A stretch of 64,000 nt of DNA from an uncultured Spirochaetia bacterium (GTDB lineage Bacteria; Spirochaetota; Spirochaetia; SZUA-6; Bin103). The stretch's first letter is position 1. Each line of letters opens with the position of its first letter. The notes below the pieces were generated by a model, which worked only from the letters and a program-made list of their open reading frames with translations, did not search any database and was not told the origin of the DNA. The stretch covers positions 186,001-250,000 of the forward strand of contig CATQHW010000003.1 of assembly GCA_958296075.1 (NCBI GenBank), given 5' to 3'. Shown here piece by piece: positions 52,843 through 61,917 of the stretch. The position numbers and the translations under genes are program-made.

Positions 52843-53977
52843 CTACCGCAGGAGCGCGGCGAGCGCGGCGGCCACGCGCTCCGCATCGTCGTCGGTCAGG
52901 CCCAGACCGCTCGGTACGTAGAAGCCGCGGCGCGCCATGCGCTCGGCGACCGGATAGCGTTCTCCCGCGAACATGCCGGCGCGCCGGAACACCGGCTGTT
53001 CGTGCATCGGCCAGAAGAACGGCCGGCATCCTACGCCGCTCTCGGCCAGCCGTGCGATCGCCTGTTCGGCATCGAACGGAACCTCGTCGTTCAGCACGAG
53101 TCCGTATACCCAGTAGATGTTCTCGGCATACCCGGTGCTCGACAACGGAAGCTGCACGCCCGGCACATCCGCGAGCAACTCGTCGTAGCGGCGCCCGATG
53201 TATCGCTTGCGCTCGACGTTCTCCTGCAAGCGTTCGAGCTGGGCGACGCCGACGGCCGCCTGCAGGTTGGTCATCCGGTAGTTCCATCCCAGACGCTCGT
53301 GCACGAACCGCCGGCCTCGTTGAAAGCACAGATTGCGGAGCTCCGACGCCTCCTGCGCGATCCGTGCGTCGTCGGTGAGCACCATGCCGCCCTCGCCGGT
53401 GGTGACGTGCTTGTTCGGGTAGAAGCTGAATGCGCTCACGTCCCCGAAGCTCCCGCAGGGGTTGCCGCGGCAGGTCTGCCCGATCATCTCGGCGGCGTCC
53501 TCGATCACCGCGATGCCCCGCTCTTTCGCCGCGTCGAGGATCGGCGCTACGTCGACCGGAAGGCCGTACGTATGCACGACCAGGATCGCCCTGGTGCGGG
53601 GCGACAACCGTTCGAGCGCCTGGGATACGTCCATGTTCCAGGTGAGCGGGTCGGAGTCGACCAGCACCGGCGCGGCGCCGGAACGGACGATCTGCTGGAT
53701 GCAGGAGACGATGGTGAAGGTTGGCATGATCACCTCATCACCCTCGCCCAGGCCGAGGGCGGCCACGGCCACGTCCAGCGCCGCCGTGCCGCTCGACACC
53801 GCGACGCCGTGGCTGCGCCCGACCAGCGCGGCGCACCGCTCCTCGAACTCGCGGACGTACGGTCCCTCGGAGGAGATCCCACGCGGTGTCGATGCACTCG
53901 ACGAGCCGGTCCCGCTCTCCGTCTCCTAACACCGGCGGCGGCCAACCGTCACTGCCTCGCGCCAGACGGCGCGCCAT
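52843..53977 (-). pseudogene. DegT/DnrJ/EryC1 aminotransferase, single frameshift
   Basis: The N-terminal frame from ATG 53977 (WPPPVLGDGERDRLVECIDT-AW) changes frame at a GGG (53878-53880). The second frame restores ISSEGPYVREFEERCAALVG and continues intact through VSSGTAALDVAVAALGLGEG, VIEDAAEMIGQTCRGNPCGS and SFYPNKHVTTGEGGM, with the PLP lysine in NKH, to 52843. Removing one G reconnects DTAW to ISSEGPY, which is exactly the family pattern. Repaired, the enzyme (about 377 residues) would transaminate a nucleotide-linked keto sugar. Whether the extra base is real is unknown. Confidence 0.8.
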
Positions 53978-54030
53978 CTACTGGCTGCCGTAGGAGGGGT
54001 ACCACAGGTACAGCACAGTATGAACGCCCA

Positions 54031-54058
54031 CCGCAGCAGCCTGCGCTGACTGCTGCGG
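54031..54058. terminator. hairpin between divergent genes of the glycan locus
   Basis: CCGCAGCAG (54031-54039) and CTGCTGCGG (54050-54058) form a perfect 9-bp stem over a ten-base loop. It lies between the divergent aminotransferase and glycosyltransferase genes, so it is more likely an operator or structured leader than a terminator. Confidence 0.35.
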
Positions 54059-54119
54059 CACCAGGACTTGCGCCAACCGACTCCACGCGCTACCATTTCC
54101 CACCGCGGTGTTTCGTCCA

Positions 54120-55073
54120 ATGAAGACTCACACACAGGCATCGGATGACGAAGATCGGTTTACCCATGTATTTACGGTTTTCACTGCTACTCACAATCGC
54201 GCTCACCTTTTGCACCGCGTTTACGACAGTTTGACGGCACAGACGTTTAGCGACTTCGAGTGGTTGGTGGTCGACGATGGTTCTACCGATGGGACCAGAG
54301 ATCTGATGGAGGCATGGCGTGAATCGTCCAGTTTTCCGATACGCTATCGGTACCAGGAAAACCGCGGCAAGCACGTCGCATACAATCGCGCCGTGCCGAG
54401 CGCCAGAGGAAGATTTTTCTTGACACTCGATTCAGACGACGCCTGCGTGCCGCATGCCCTGGAGAGGCTCAATCACTATTGGGACACGATACCGGATAGC
54501 GAGAGGCCAGGATTTTCCGCCGTTACCGTATTGTGCATGGATGAAGATGGTCGCATCGTCGGCGACCACTTCCCCAATCGCATTACCGATTCCGACTCGC
54601 TCGATATACAGTACCGATTGAAAGTCAGAGGGGAGAAGTGGGGATTCCAACGTACAAATGTCATGCGTGACTTTCCGTTTCCGGTCCCTGATCGGAAGCT
54701 GTCCCATGTTCCCGAAGCGATTGTTTGGAATCGCATAGCGCGCAAGTACAAAACCCGTTTCGTAAACGATCCTTTGCGCATCTATCACACCGAGTCCGAC
54801 AGCATAACGGCCACGGCTGACGTGAGACGGAGAGCGTACTCGTACATGCTGGGAAATCTAATGAAGTTGAACGAGAACATCGATTATCTTCGATGCTCTC
54901 CGATTGGGTTTTTGAAGTCGGCCGCCAATTATGTTCGCTTTTCGCTGCACGTGCGCAGGAACCCGATCGAAATTGTGACTCTCCTGAAGAATCGCCGGGC
55001 GAGGCTGCTGTGTCTGGCGACGTTCCCGCTTGGCTGCGGCGTATACGCTCGCGACGTGATGCGGGCCAGATAG
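54120..55073 (+). CDS. glycosyltransferase family 2
   Basis: The 317-residue GT-A enzyme has HVFTVFTATHNRAHLLHRVY at the start, the nucleotide-sugar site WLVVDDGSTDGTRDLM near residues 45-60 and the metal-binding FFLTLDSDDACVPHALERLN near 98-117. RGEKWGFQRTNVMRDFPFPV and a C-terminal helical region follow. ATG 54120 was preferred to GTG 54108. Base composition is clearly AT-richer than the preceding genes, marking the start of the plus-strand, probably acquired part of the glycan locus. Confidence 0.88.
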   Translation: MKTHTQASDDEDRFTHVFTVFTATHNRAHLLHRVYDSLTAQTFSDFEWLVVDDGSTDGTRDLMEAWRESSSFPIRYRYQENRGKHVAYNRAVPSARGRFFLTLDSDDACVPHALERLNHYWDTIPDSERPGFSAVTVLCMDEDGRIVGDHFPNRITDSDSLDIQYRLKVRGEKWGFQRTNVMRDFPFPVPDRKLSHVPEAIVWNRIARKYKTRFVNDPLRIYHTESDSITATADVRRRAYSYMLGNLMKLNENIDYLRCSPIGFLKSAANYVRFSLHVRRNPIEIVTLLKNRRARLLCLATFPLGCGVYARDVMRAR

Positions 55074-55196
55074 ACCGGCTTCCGCGTTGGATATCGTCAG
55101 CCGTTTACGGCCGTCGCTGCACACGCGGGTGGTTAGTGAAGTGCGCCGCCGCTAGAAAGAAAATCAGGATCGCAGGAAGAGGTAAGTATCGTAACA

Positions 55197-56162
55197 ATGA
55201 AAACGAATCTGAGGGCGGTAGCCTACGGACTAGGTACGTTAGCGCCGATTGTCGGACCGTATCTGCTCGGACCTCGAGAGACACGCAGAAAGCGTAGTGT
55301 CGGTTCAACGGCATCGGCGAGATATTGTTACGCGGTATGGTTGCGGCACCTGATTCATGCGAGGAATTGCGGATTGAGCGGCAATCCGGAGACTGTCGCA
55401 GAGTTAGGACCCGGCGGTTCGATCGGCTGCGGCTTGGCGGCGCTGCTTTCGGGGTGCTCCAGATATTACGCCCTTGATGCGGTCAATAAGGTCAGCATCG
55501 ACGAGAATCTACGAGTATTTGACGAATTGGTAGAGTTGTTTCTAAGACGATCGAGCATTCCCGACGACCATGAGTTTCCTGAGATCCATCCATCGCTCGA
55601 AACTAATGAGTTTCCCTCGACAGTGCTCGGTGAAGAGCTTCTCGGCAAGGCCTTGGACAGGCGACGGATTCAACAAATCAGGGACTCGATTTTTGCCGGC
55701 GAGATGATTACCTATCGGGCGCCCTGGTCTGACCCAGCCTCGCTACCAGAAGGATCGGTCGACTTGATTTACTCGCAAGCGGTGTTGGAGCATGTAGACG
55801 ACTTGCCGGGGGTGTATAGATGCATGCACGTTTGGCTGAGACCTGGCGGTTACACTTCACACGCGATTGATTTCAGATCTCACGGGATGAGCTATGCTTG
55901 GAATGGTCACTGGGCATGTAGCGACTTATTGTGGACATTGATCCGTGGTCGAAGACCGTACTTGATCAACCGAGAACCGTGTTCGACACACATTGATCTG
56001 TTGATCGAAACTGGCTTTACCGTCGCCGCCAAGATTGCGAAGTCGACTGTGTCGGCGATTCAACGGAGCGACCTTTCAAGGCGGTTTGATGGAATGCGCG
56101 ACAGTGACTTGATGACAAGCGGCGTATTCGTGGTAGGCACTAAAGAAAGCGGTGCGCGGTAG
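55197..56162 (+). CDS. SAM-dependent methyltransferase-like protein
   Basis: The 321-residue protein contains ETVAELGPGGSIGCGLAALL near residues 65-84, matching the SAM-binding E-x-G-x-G motif. LPEGSVDLIYSQAVLEHVDD follows at about 188-207, the usual acidic post-II segment with the LEHV sequence, then WLRPGGYTSHAIDFRSHG. It resembles methyltransferases of polysaccharide clusters and probably modifies a sugar. A spacer of 123 bases precedes it, with AGGAAGAGG upstream of the ATG. Confidence 0.8.
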   Translation: MKTNLRAVAYGLGTLAPIVGPYLLGPRETRRKRSVGSTASARYCYAVWLRHLIHARNCGLSGNPETVAELGPGGSIGCGLAALLSGCSRYYALDAVNKVSIDENLRVFDELVELFLRRSSIPDDHEFPEIHPSLETNEFPSTVLGEELLGKALDRRRIQQIRDSIFAGEMITYRAPWSDPASLPEGSVDLIYSQAVLEHVDDLPGVYRCMHVWLRPGGYTSHAIDFRSHGMSYAWNGHWACSDLLWTLIRGRRPYLINREPCSTHIDLLIETGFTVAAKIAKSTVSAIQRSDLSRRFDGMRDSDLMTSGVFVVGTKESGAR

Positions 56163-56207
56163 CGATACAGTGGACGCCGTCGTGTGTGGACAACAGGATG
56201 CTATAAT

Positions 56208-57305
56208 ATGCGCATCACGTTAATCATCTTTTCGCTCCGCGGAGGAGGGGCGGAGCGCGTGATGTCGATCATGGCGAACCATTGGGCAGAGCGAGGACGG
56301 AAAATTACGTTGCTGACCTACGACGGCGGCGATGAGGTTCCGGCTTACGGTCTCAGCGCGGCGGTAGATCATCGCCATTTGGGCATCGAAAGTCTGTCAA
56401 GCGGCGCAATCGAAGCCGTCAGAAACAATTTGAAGCGCCTGTTGGTCCTACGACGTGCGATCAGGGAAAGTGCTCCTGATGCGGTCATATCGTTCCTGGA
56501 CGTGGTGAACGTAAGAACGATATTGGCGACTTTCGGGCTTGGTATACCGGTGGTGGTATCGGAGCGCATCGATCCTTCACGCCATCGGATCGGAGCGGTA
56601 TGGCGCGCACTGCGAAGATGGAGCTATCGTTACGCGACGAGTGTGGTGACGCTTACCCCGGATGCGCTCCGCTATTTCCCGGACGCGATCCGACGACGCG
56701 GAACGGTGATTCCGAATCCGGTGGCGCTGCGGTCAGACGCTGGTCTTGCGCGAGCTGGTGGCAGGCGCAAGATCGTGATGGGGATGGGCCGGCTGGCTCA
56801 TCAGAAGGGTTTCGACCGGTTGATCGCGGCGTTCTCGATGGTTGCGCCCAACCATCCGGGGTGGTCTCTGACGATCTGGGGAGAAGGGGACGACCGGCAG
56901 GCGCTTGAGATGCTGCGCGATCGGCTGGACCTGCACGGGCGAGTTGCGCTTCCTGGATGGACGCCGGAACCGTTCGCGGAATTGCGGACGGCTGGACTAT
57001 TCGTCATGTCGTCGCGGTATGAGGGGTTTCCGAATGCGCTGAGCGAGGCGATGGCGTGCGGAGTGCCGGTGGTCAGCTTCGATTGCCCGGGTCCGCGTAA
57101 CATTATACGCGATGGTATCGATGGTATTCTGGTACCGCCGGACGATGTGGAGAAGTTGGCCGCGGCCATGGATAGGTTGATGGCCGACGATGCGGAGCGA
57201 AAGCGCCTTGCCGCTAATGGCATCCAGGTGACCGAGCGCTTCCGGAAGGACAAGGTGATGGACATGTGGGAGAATCTGATAGCGTCCTGCACGTCGGATC
57301 GATGA
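56208..57305 (+). CDS. glycosyltransferase family 4
   Basis: The 365-residue GT-B enzyme begins MRITLIIFSLRGGGAERVMS, the typical GT4 acceptor-domain opening. The donor domain contains KIVMGMGRLAHQKGFDRLIA and RVALPGWTPEPFAELRTAGL. MSSRYEGFPNALSEAMACGV carries the E(x7)E pair. ATG 56208 was chosen; ATG 56184 adds eight unlikely residues. TATAAT lies directly before the ATG (56202-56207), but no -35 was seen at the right distance. Confidence 0.9.
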   Translation: MRITLIIFSLRGGGAERVMSIMANHWAERGRKITLLTYDGGDEVPAYGLSAAVDHRHLGIESLSSGAIEAVRNNLKRLLVLRRAIRESAPDAVISFLDVVNVRTILATFGLGIPVVVSERIDPSRHRIGAVWRALRRWSYRYATSVVTLTPDALRYFPDAIRRRGTVIPNPVALRSDAGLARAGGRRKIVMGMGRLAHQKGFDRLIAAFSMVAPNHPGWSLTIWGEGDDRQALEMLRDRLDLHGRVALPGWTPEPFAELRTAGLFVMSSRYEGFPNALSEAMACGVPVVSFDCPGPRNIIRDGIDGILVPPDDVEKLAAAMDRLMADDAERKRLAANGIQVTERFRKDKVMDMWENLIASCTSDR

Positions 57306-57436
57306 CGACAGCGACGGTCCAGCCGAAGACGGAGTCCGGAGCGCCAATCTCGCCAAGCGTAGGCCGGCCTGTGCGGTCGCGGCTCAGTGTGGACCGCCTT
57401 GCGCTCCGATGTGCGGCCAAGCCATAATCGCCGTCC

Positions 57437-58501
57437 ATGAAGTTTCTTGTTACCGGCGTGGCTGGTTTCATTGGCTTTCACTTGGCGCGCCGGCTGGTGG
57501 AACAGCGTCACGAGGTGGTCGGGATCGACAACCTCAACTCCTATTACGACGTGCAGTTGAAGATCGACCGTCTGCGACAACTCGGCGTGGCCGTTACCGA
57601 AGCGAAGGGGAACGAAGGACGCTTGGCTGACGCGAAAGACGGCCGTCTGCAATTCGTGCGGCTCGACGTCACGGACCAGGATGGAGTTCTGGCGCTGTTC
57701 TTCAGTGAGGAGTTTGACGTGGTGTGCCACTTGGCCGCTCAAGCCGGAGTGACGTATTCGCTCACCGATCCCTTCGCCTACACGGCCAACAACATCCACG
57801 GCTTTCTGAGTGTGCTGGAGGCGGCTAGAAAGCATCCGGTTCGACATTTGGTCTACGCGTCGTCCAGCTCGGTGTACGGGCTGGACCGGCATGTTCCCTT
57901 CGGTGAGACTGGCGCCGCGGACCATCCTATCAGCCTGTACGCGGCCACGAAGCGATCGAACGAACTGATGGCGCATAGCTATTCTCATCTCTTCGGGTTC
58001 CCGACGACCGGCTTGCGGTTCTTTACGGTGTACGGCCCGTGGGGGCGTCCAGACATGGCGTTGTTTCGGTTTACAAAGGCGATACTGAACGGCGACACGA
58101 TCGACTTGTACAACTACGGAAAGATACAACGGGACTTCACCTACATCGACGACATCGTGGATGGCATTCTGCGTGTCGTGGACCGACCGCCACGAGGAGA
58201 CGCCGCATGGGATGGACATGAGTCTTCGATCTCTCCCGCGCCCGCACGCGTGTATAATCTCGGCAACGGTTCGCCGGCATCCGTCGGAGAACTTGTGGCG
58301 GCCGTAGAAGAAGAACTGGGAGCCACGGCCCGCGTCAGACCGATGCCGATGCAGCCCGGCGACGTGCCGAGTACGTGGGCGGATTGTACCGCCTTGCGCC
58401 AGGAAGCGGGGTTCGAACCGAGCGTCGACATCCGGCAGGGCGTGCGACGATTCGTAGCGTGGTATTGCGAATACTATGCTGCGGCCCCAGCGTCGAGCTG
58501 A
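57437..58501 (+). CDS. NAD-dependent epimerase, UDP-glucuronate 4-epimerase-like
   Basis: The 354-residue extended SDR has the nucleotide motif MKFLVTGVAGFIGFHLARRL (GxxGxxG), VVGIDNLNSYYDVQLKIDRL, VVCHLAAQAGVTYSLTDPFA and VYASSSSVYG with the catalytic Ser. The YxxxK is in ISLYAATKRSNELMAHSYSH, and LRFFTVYGPWGRPDMALFRF follows. The NLNSYYD and GPWGRPDMA segments are characteristic of UDP-glucuronate/galacturonate 4-epimerases (CapI/GAE type). It supplies a uronic-acid donor to the glycosyltransferases beside it. Confidence 0.9.
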   Translation: MKFLVTGVAGFIGFHLARRLVEQRHEVVGIDNLNSYYDVQLKIDRLRQLGVAVTEAKGNEGRLADAKDGRLQFVRLDVTDQDGVLALFFSEEFDVVCHLAAQAGVTYSLTDPFAYTANNIHGFLSVLEAARKHPVRHLVYASSSSVYGLDRHVPFGETGAADHPISLYAATKRSNELMAHSYSHLFGFPTTGLRFFTVYGPWGRPDMALFRFTKAILNGDTIDLYNYGKIQRDFTYIDDIVDGILRVVDRPPRGDAAWDGHESSISPAPARVYNLGNGSPASVGELVAAVEEELGATARVRPMPMQPGDVPSTWADCTALRQEAGFEPSVDIRQGVRRFVAWYCEYYAAAPASS

Positions 58502-58563
58502 CTGGCGTGCCGGAATTCAAGGTTCGTATATTGGCGAACATAGCAGAGAGCGGCGTTCAAAGG

Positions 58564-59961
58564 ATGCGCCGTATTTTGTTTGCCATACGACGATACGGTC
58601 GTCCATCACCCGGACGGTCCGTTGGTATCAAGATACTGCAAGCAGCGCGTTCAATTGGCGTGTTGACGATTGGCGTCAAGTTAGTGTCGCTGTGTTCGAC
58701 GATCGTCGTCGCGTCGTTTTTTGGCACCGGCGACGATCGTGAAGCGTTTCTCATAGCGTTTCTGCTTCCGTCGATGAGCATCACCGTGATCTGCGGGGCG
58801 TTCAATTCCGCTATGATACCAACGTACATTCGAATACAGCGGCAGTACGGCAGCGTCGACGCCCAGGCCTTATTTTCGCGAGTGATGTTTCTTGCTATCG
58901 GGCTGCTGGTATTCGTCGCTGTGTGTTTGGCGATTCTGCTTCCGTTCATACTACCGATGCTTGCGTCGGGTTTCGATCAGAGTAAACAGATGTTGGCGAC
59001 AACGCTGGCGTACCTACTCTTGCCGGCCGTAGTGATCAAGGGCATCGGCACCATATATGGCGCCGTGCTCAATGCCCACGAGCGCTTCGCTTTGGTGGCC
59101 GCTGCGCCGGTGATGGTGCCGCTATCGATGGTGGCGATACTGCTCTTATGGTCCGCACCTTCGACACGCGTATATGCAATGGCGGTCGGCACGGTCGTTG
59201 GTATGTTCGCGGAACTTGTGGCTCTGGGCTGGGCGCTGAAATCTCGAGGGATCGCGTTATTTCCTCGGTGGCGGAACCGCGGCCCCGGAATTCGCCGAAT
59301 CGCCGCGCAGTATTTGCCGATGGTCGCTGGCGCGTTGATGATGAGCGCAACGGATCTCGTCGATCGCACTATGGCGGCATCGCTTTCGTCGGGCAGCTTG
59401 GCGTCGCTCGATTATGGCGGACGACTTGTGATCGTAATTTTGGGGGTTGTTTCGGGTGCGATCGGGACGGCGGTGTTGCCGTATTTCTCGCGGCTTGTGG
59501 ATGAACGCAATTGGAAGGAACTGCGGTCGCTCCTGAGAGTATTCGGTGCGTGGATACTTGCGGTGACGACTGTTGTTACCGTACTGCTCGTCGTGTTGTC
59601 GGAGACGTTAATCGGGGTGGGCTTGCAACGAGGAGCGTTTACTCACGGAGACACCGAGTTGGTCGCTAGAATCCAGGCGGTGTATGCCGTGCAGATACCG
59701 TTTTACGCTTGTGGAATGATGTTCGTGCGCGCGATCGCATCGTTGACCGCAGGCCATGTGCTTGCCATTGGAAGCTTTCTGAATCTTGTGCTCAATGTCG
59801 TCTTGAACTACGTATTCATGCGACAGTGGGGCGTAGCGGGAATAGCGCTTTCTACGGCTTGCGTGTATCTGTTCAGTTGCGCGTTCGTCATGACCATGAC
59901 GTACCGAACACTGTATCAGAGGCAGTGCGGGGCTTCGAAGATCACGCGGAACGATTTGTAG
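58564..59961 (+). CDS. MVF-family lipid-linked glycan flippase (MurJ/Wzx-like)
   Basis: The 465-residue protein has 12-14 hydrophobic helices and the MVF/MurJ pattern ASFFGTGDDREAFLIAFLLP near residues 46-65, FNSAMIPTYIRI near 78 and YGAVLNAHERFALVAAAPV near 160. VDRTMAASLSSGSLASLDYG and GTAVLPYFSRL near 300 follow. MurJ itself flips lipid II; placement inside a glycan locus suggests a flippase for the locus's own lipid-linked oligosaccharide. ATG 58564 gives a basic N-terminus MRRILFAIRRYGR. Confidence 0.85.
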   Translation: MRRILFAIRRYGRPSPGRSVGIKILQAARSIGVLTIGVKLVSLCSTIVVASFFGTGDDREAFLIAFLLPSMSITVICGAFNSAMIPTYIRIQRQYGSVDAQALFSRVMFLAIGLLVFVAVCLAILLPFILPMLASGFDQSKQMLATTLAYLLLPAVVIKGIGTIYGAVLNAHERFALVAAAPVMVPLSMVAILLLWSAPSTRVYAMAVGTVVGMFAELVALGWALKSRGIALFPRWRNRGPGIRRIAAQYLPMVAGALMMSATDLVDRTMAASLSSGSLASLDYGGRLVIVILGVVSGAIGTAVLPYFSRLVDERNWKELRSLLRVFGAWILAVTTVVTVLLVVLSETLIGVGLQRGAFTHGDTELVARIQAVYAVQIPFYACGMMFVRAIASLTAGHVLAIGSFLNLVLNVVLNYVFMRQWGVAGIALSTACVYLFSCAFVMTMTYRTLYQRQCGASKITRNDL

Positions 59962-59985
59962 GCGCGGCCGGAGGGGGTCGAAGAT

Positions 59986-61917
59986 ATGTGTGGAGTGGCG
60001 GGCTTTGTTCGGCGCGGGGGCTTTTCATCAGCGCAGGGAAAACTGATCGCGTCGAAGATGGCGGATGTGATAGCGCATCGCGGACCGGACGATGCGGACG
60101 TATGGATTGACGGAAGCGCCGGCGTCGCGCTGGCGAATCGGCGTCTTGCGGTGATCGATCTATCCCCGGCCGGCCACCAGCCGATGTGTTCGCATTCGGG
60201 GCGCTACGTCATATCGTTCAACGGGGAGATATATAATCACCAGGAGCTGAGACGCCGGTTGGATGGCGGGTCCGGTCCCGTGGTCCGGTGGACGGGTACG
60301 TCCGATACGGAGTCGCTCTTGGCGGCGATCGAGCATTTCGGATTGGCGACGGCGCTCCGCTATGCGGTAGGAATGTTCGCGTTTGCATTGTGGGACCGGC
60401 AGGAACGGGCGCTTTACCTGGCGCGGGATCGGCTCGGCGAGAAGCCGCTCTACTTCGGCTGGCAGAACGGCGTGTTCATGTTCGCCTCCGAGCTCAAATC
60501 GCTCGCATGTCATCCTGCATTTGCGCGGATGATCGATAGACAGGCGCTGGCGTTGTACGTGCGGCATAACTACATCCCGGGTCCCTGGTCGATCTATCAG
60601 GGCATTCGAAAACTGGCACCCGGTGCGTTCGTCAGGATCGTGTTCGGGAAAGAGTCTTCGCAGGTAGACACGGAGCCGGAGCCGGAACCTTACTGGTCGT
60701 TGCGGGAGGTGATCGAAGCAGGCCGGGTCCGACCGTTCGAAGGCGACGCCGACGAGGCTGTTGAGGCGCTGCACGACGTGTTGCTGCAGGCGGTGGTGTC
60801 TCAGAGCGCCGCGGATGTCCCGTTGGGAGCATTTCTGTCGGGGGGTATCGATTCGTCAACGATCGTCGCGCTGATGCAGGCGTGCTCGCCGCGGGCGGTA
60901 CGGACGTTCACGATCGGATTCGAGGAGCCGGCGTACAACGAAGCGAAGCATGCCAAGGAAGTGGCGGATCACCTCGGCGCCGATCATACCGAGATGTACG
61001 TCTCTCCGCAGGATGCGTTGGATGTCATTCCGAAGCTGCCCGTGTTGTATGACGAGCCGTTTTCCGACGCTTCCCAGATTCCTACTTCAATGGTTGCCGC
61101 GATGACACGCGAGCACGTGAAGGTGGCTCTGTCGGGAGACGGCGGAGACGAGCTGTTCGGCGGCTACCCCCGGTACTTTAGAACTCGTACTCTCTGGAGG
61201 ATCTTGGGTCCGGTCCCGAACTGGATGAGGCGGATATACCAGGGGGCCGTCGCTGCCGTTCCTCCGCGTTGGGGAAAGAGCCGGATCTATGACCGTGCGT
61301 GCAAGGTATCCGATATTCTGGATTTTCAGATGCCGGAGCAGTTCTACCTTCATCGGGTATCGCACTGGAAGGAGCCGGCGGCTATTGTACGGCAGACCTC
61401 TGAGCCGCAAACCTGCCTGTCGGACCATCGGGCGTGGCCGGACGCTCCGGAACTGGCGAGTCGGATGATGGCGATTGACGCTTTGACGTACCTGCCGGAT
61501 GACATTCTGGTCAAGGTGGATCGGGCGGCGATGGGGGTGAGCCTGGAGACGCGCGCACCGTTTCTCGATCATCGAGTAGTGGAGTTCGCATGGCGGTTGC
61601 CGCTTTCGGTAAAGATCAGAAAGGACGAGAGTAAGTGGATATTGCGGCAAGTACTCTACCGGCATGTACCCAGGAATCTCGTCGAGCGGCCCAAGATGGG
61701 GTTCGGGGTTCCCCTGCGGGCGTGGTTGCGAGGGCCGCTCAAGGACTGGGCGGAATCACTTTTGGACGAAGGCAGATTGCGCGATGAAGGGTACTTTCGG
61801 CCGGCTCCGATCAGAAAACGATGGAGGGAGCACCTCGATGGGAGCCGGCGATGGGACGCGTGCATTTGGGACATATTGATGTTTCAGGCGTGGCTGGATG
61901 AAAATCGAGGGAGCTGA
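59986..61917 (+). CDS. asnB: asparagine synthase (glutamine-hydrolysing)-like protein
   Basis: The 643-residue protein begins MCGVAGFVRRGG with the N-terminal nucleophile Cys of class II glutamine amidotransferases. MADVIAHRGPDDADVWID and FNGEIYNHQELRRRLDG (glutamine site) follow. The synthetase half has the ATP PP-loop VPLGAFLSGGIDSSTIVALM near residues 278-297, KVALSGDGGDELFGGYPRYF near 380, and RAPFLDHRVVEFAWRLP. AsnB-type enzymes in glycan loci often amidate sugars rather than make free asparagine; either is possible here. It starts 24 bases after the flippase stop. Confidence 0.92.
   Translation: MCGVAGFVRRGGFSSAQGKLIASKMADVIAHRGPDDADVWIDGSAGVALANRRLAVIDLSPAGHQPMCSHSGRYVISFNGEIYNHQELRRRLDGGSGPVVRWTGTSDTESLLAAIEHFGLATALRYAVGMFAFALWDRQERALYLARDRLGEKPLYFGWQNGVFMFASELKSLACHPAFARMIDRQALALYVRHNYIPGPWSIYQGIRKLAPGAFVRIVFGKESSQVDTEPEPEPYWSLREVIEAGRVRPFEGDADEAVEALHDVLLQAVVSQSAADVPLGAFLSGGIDSSTIVALMQACSPRAVRTFTIGFEEPAYNEAKHAKEVADHLGADHTEMYVSPQDALDVIPKLPVLYDEPFSDASQIPTSMVAAMTREHVKVALSGDGGDELFGGYPRYFRTRTLWRILGPVPNWMRRIYQGAVAAVPPRWGKSRIYDRACKVSDILDFQMPEQFYLHRVSHWKEPAAIVRQTSEPQTCLSDHRAWPDAPELASRMMAIDALTYLPDDILVKVDRAAMGVSLETRAPFLDHRVVEFAWRLPLSVKIRKDESKWILRQVLYRHVPRNLVERPKMGFGVPLRAWLRGPLKDWAESLLDEGRLRDEGYFRPAPIRKRWREHLDGSRRWDACIWDILMFQAWLDENRGS

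Noticed and set aside
58405..58420. GGTTCGAACC-like string as a tRNA T-arm
   Set aside because: It lies inside the epimerase coding sequence and no cloverleaf can be built around it; no tRNA was found in the window.
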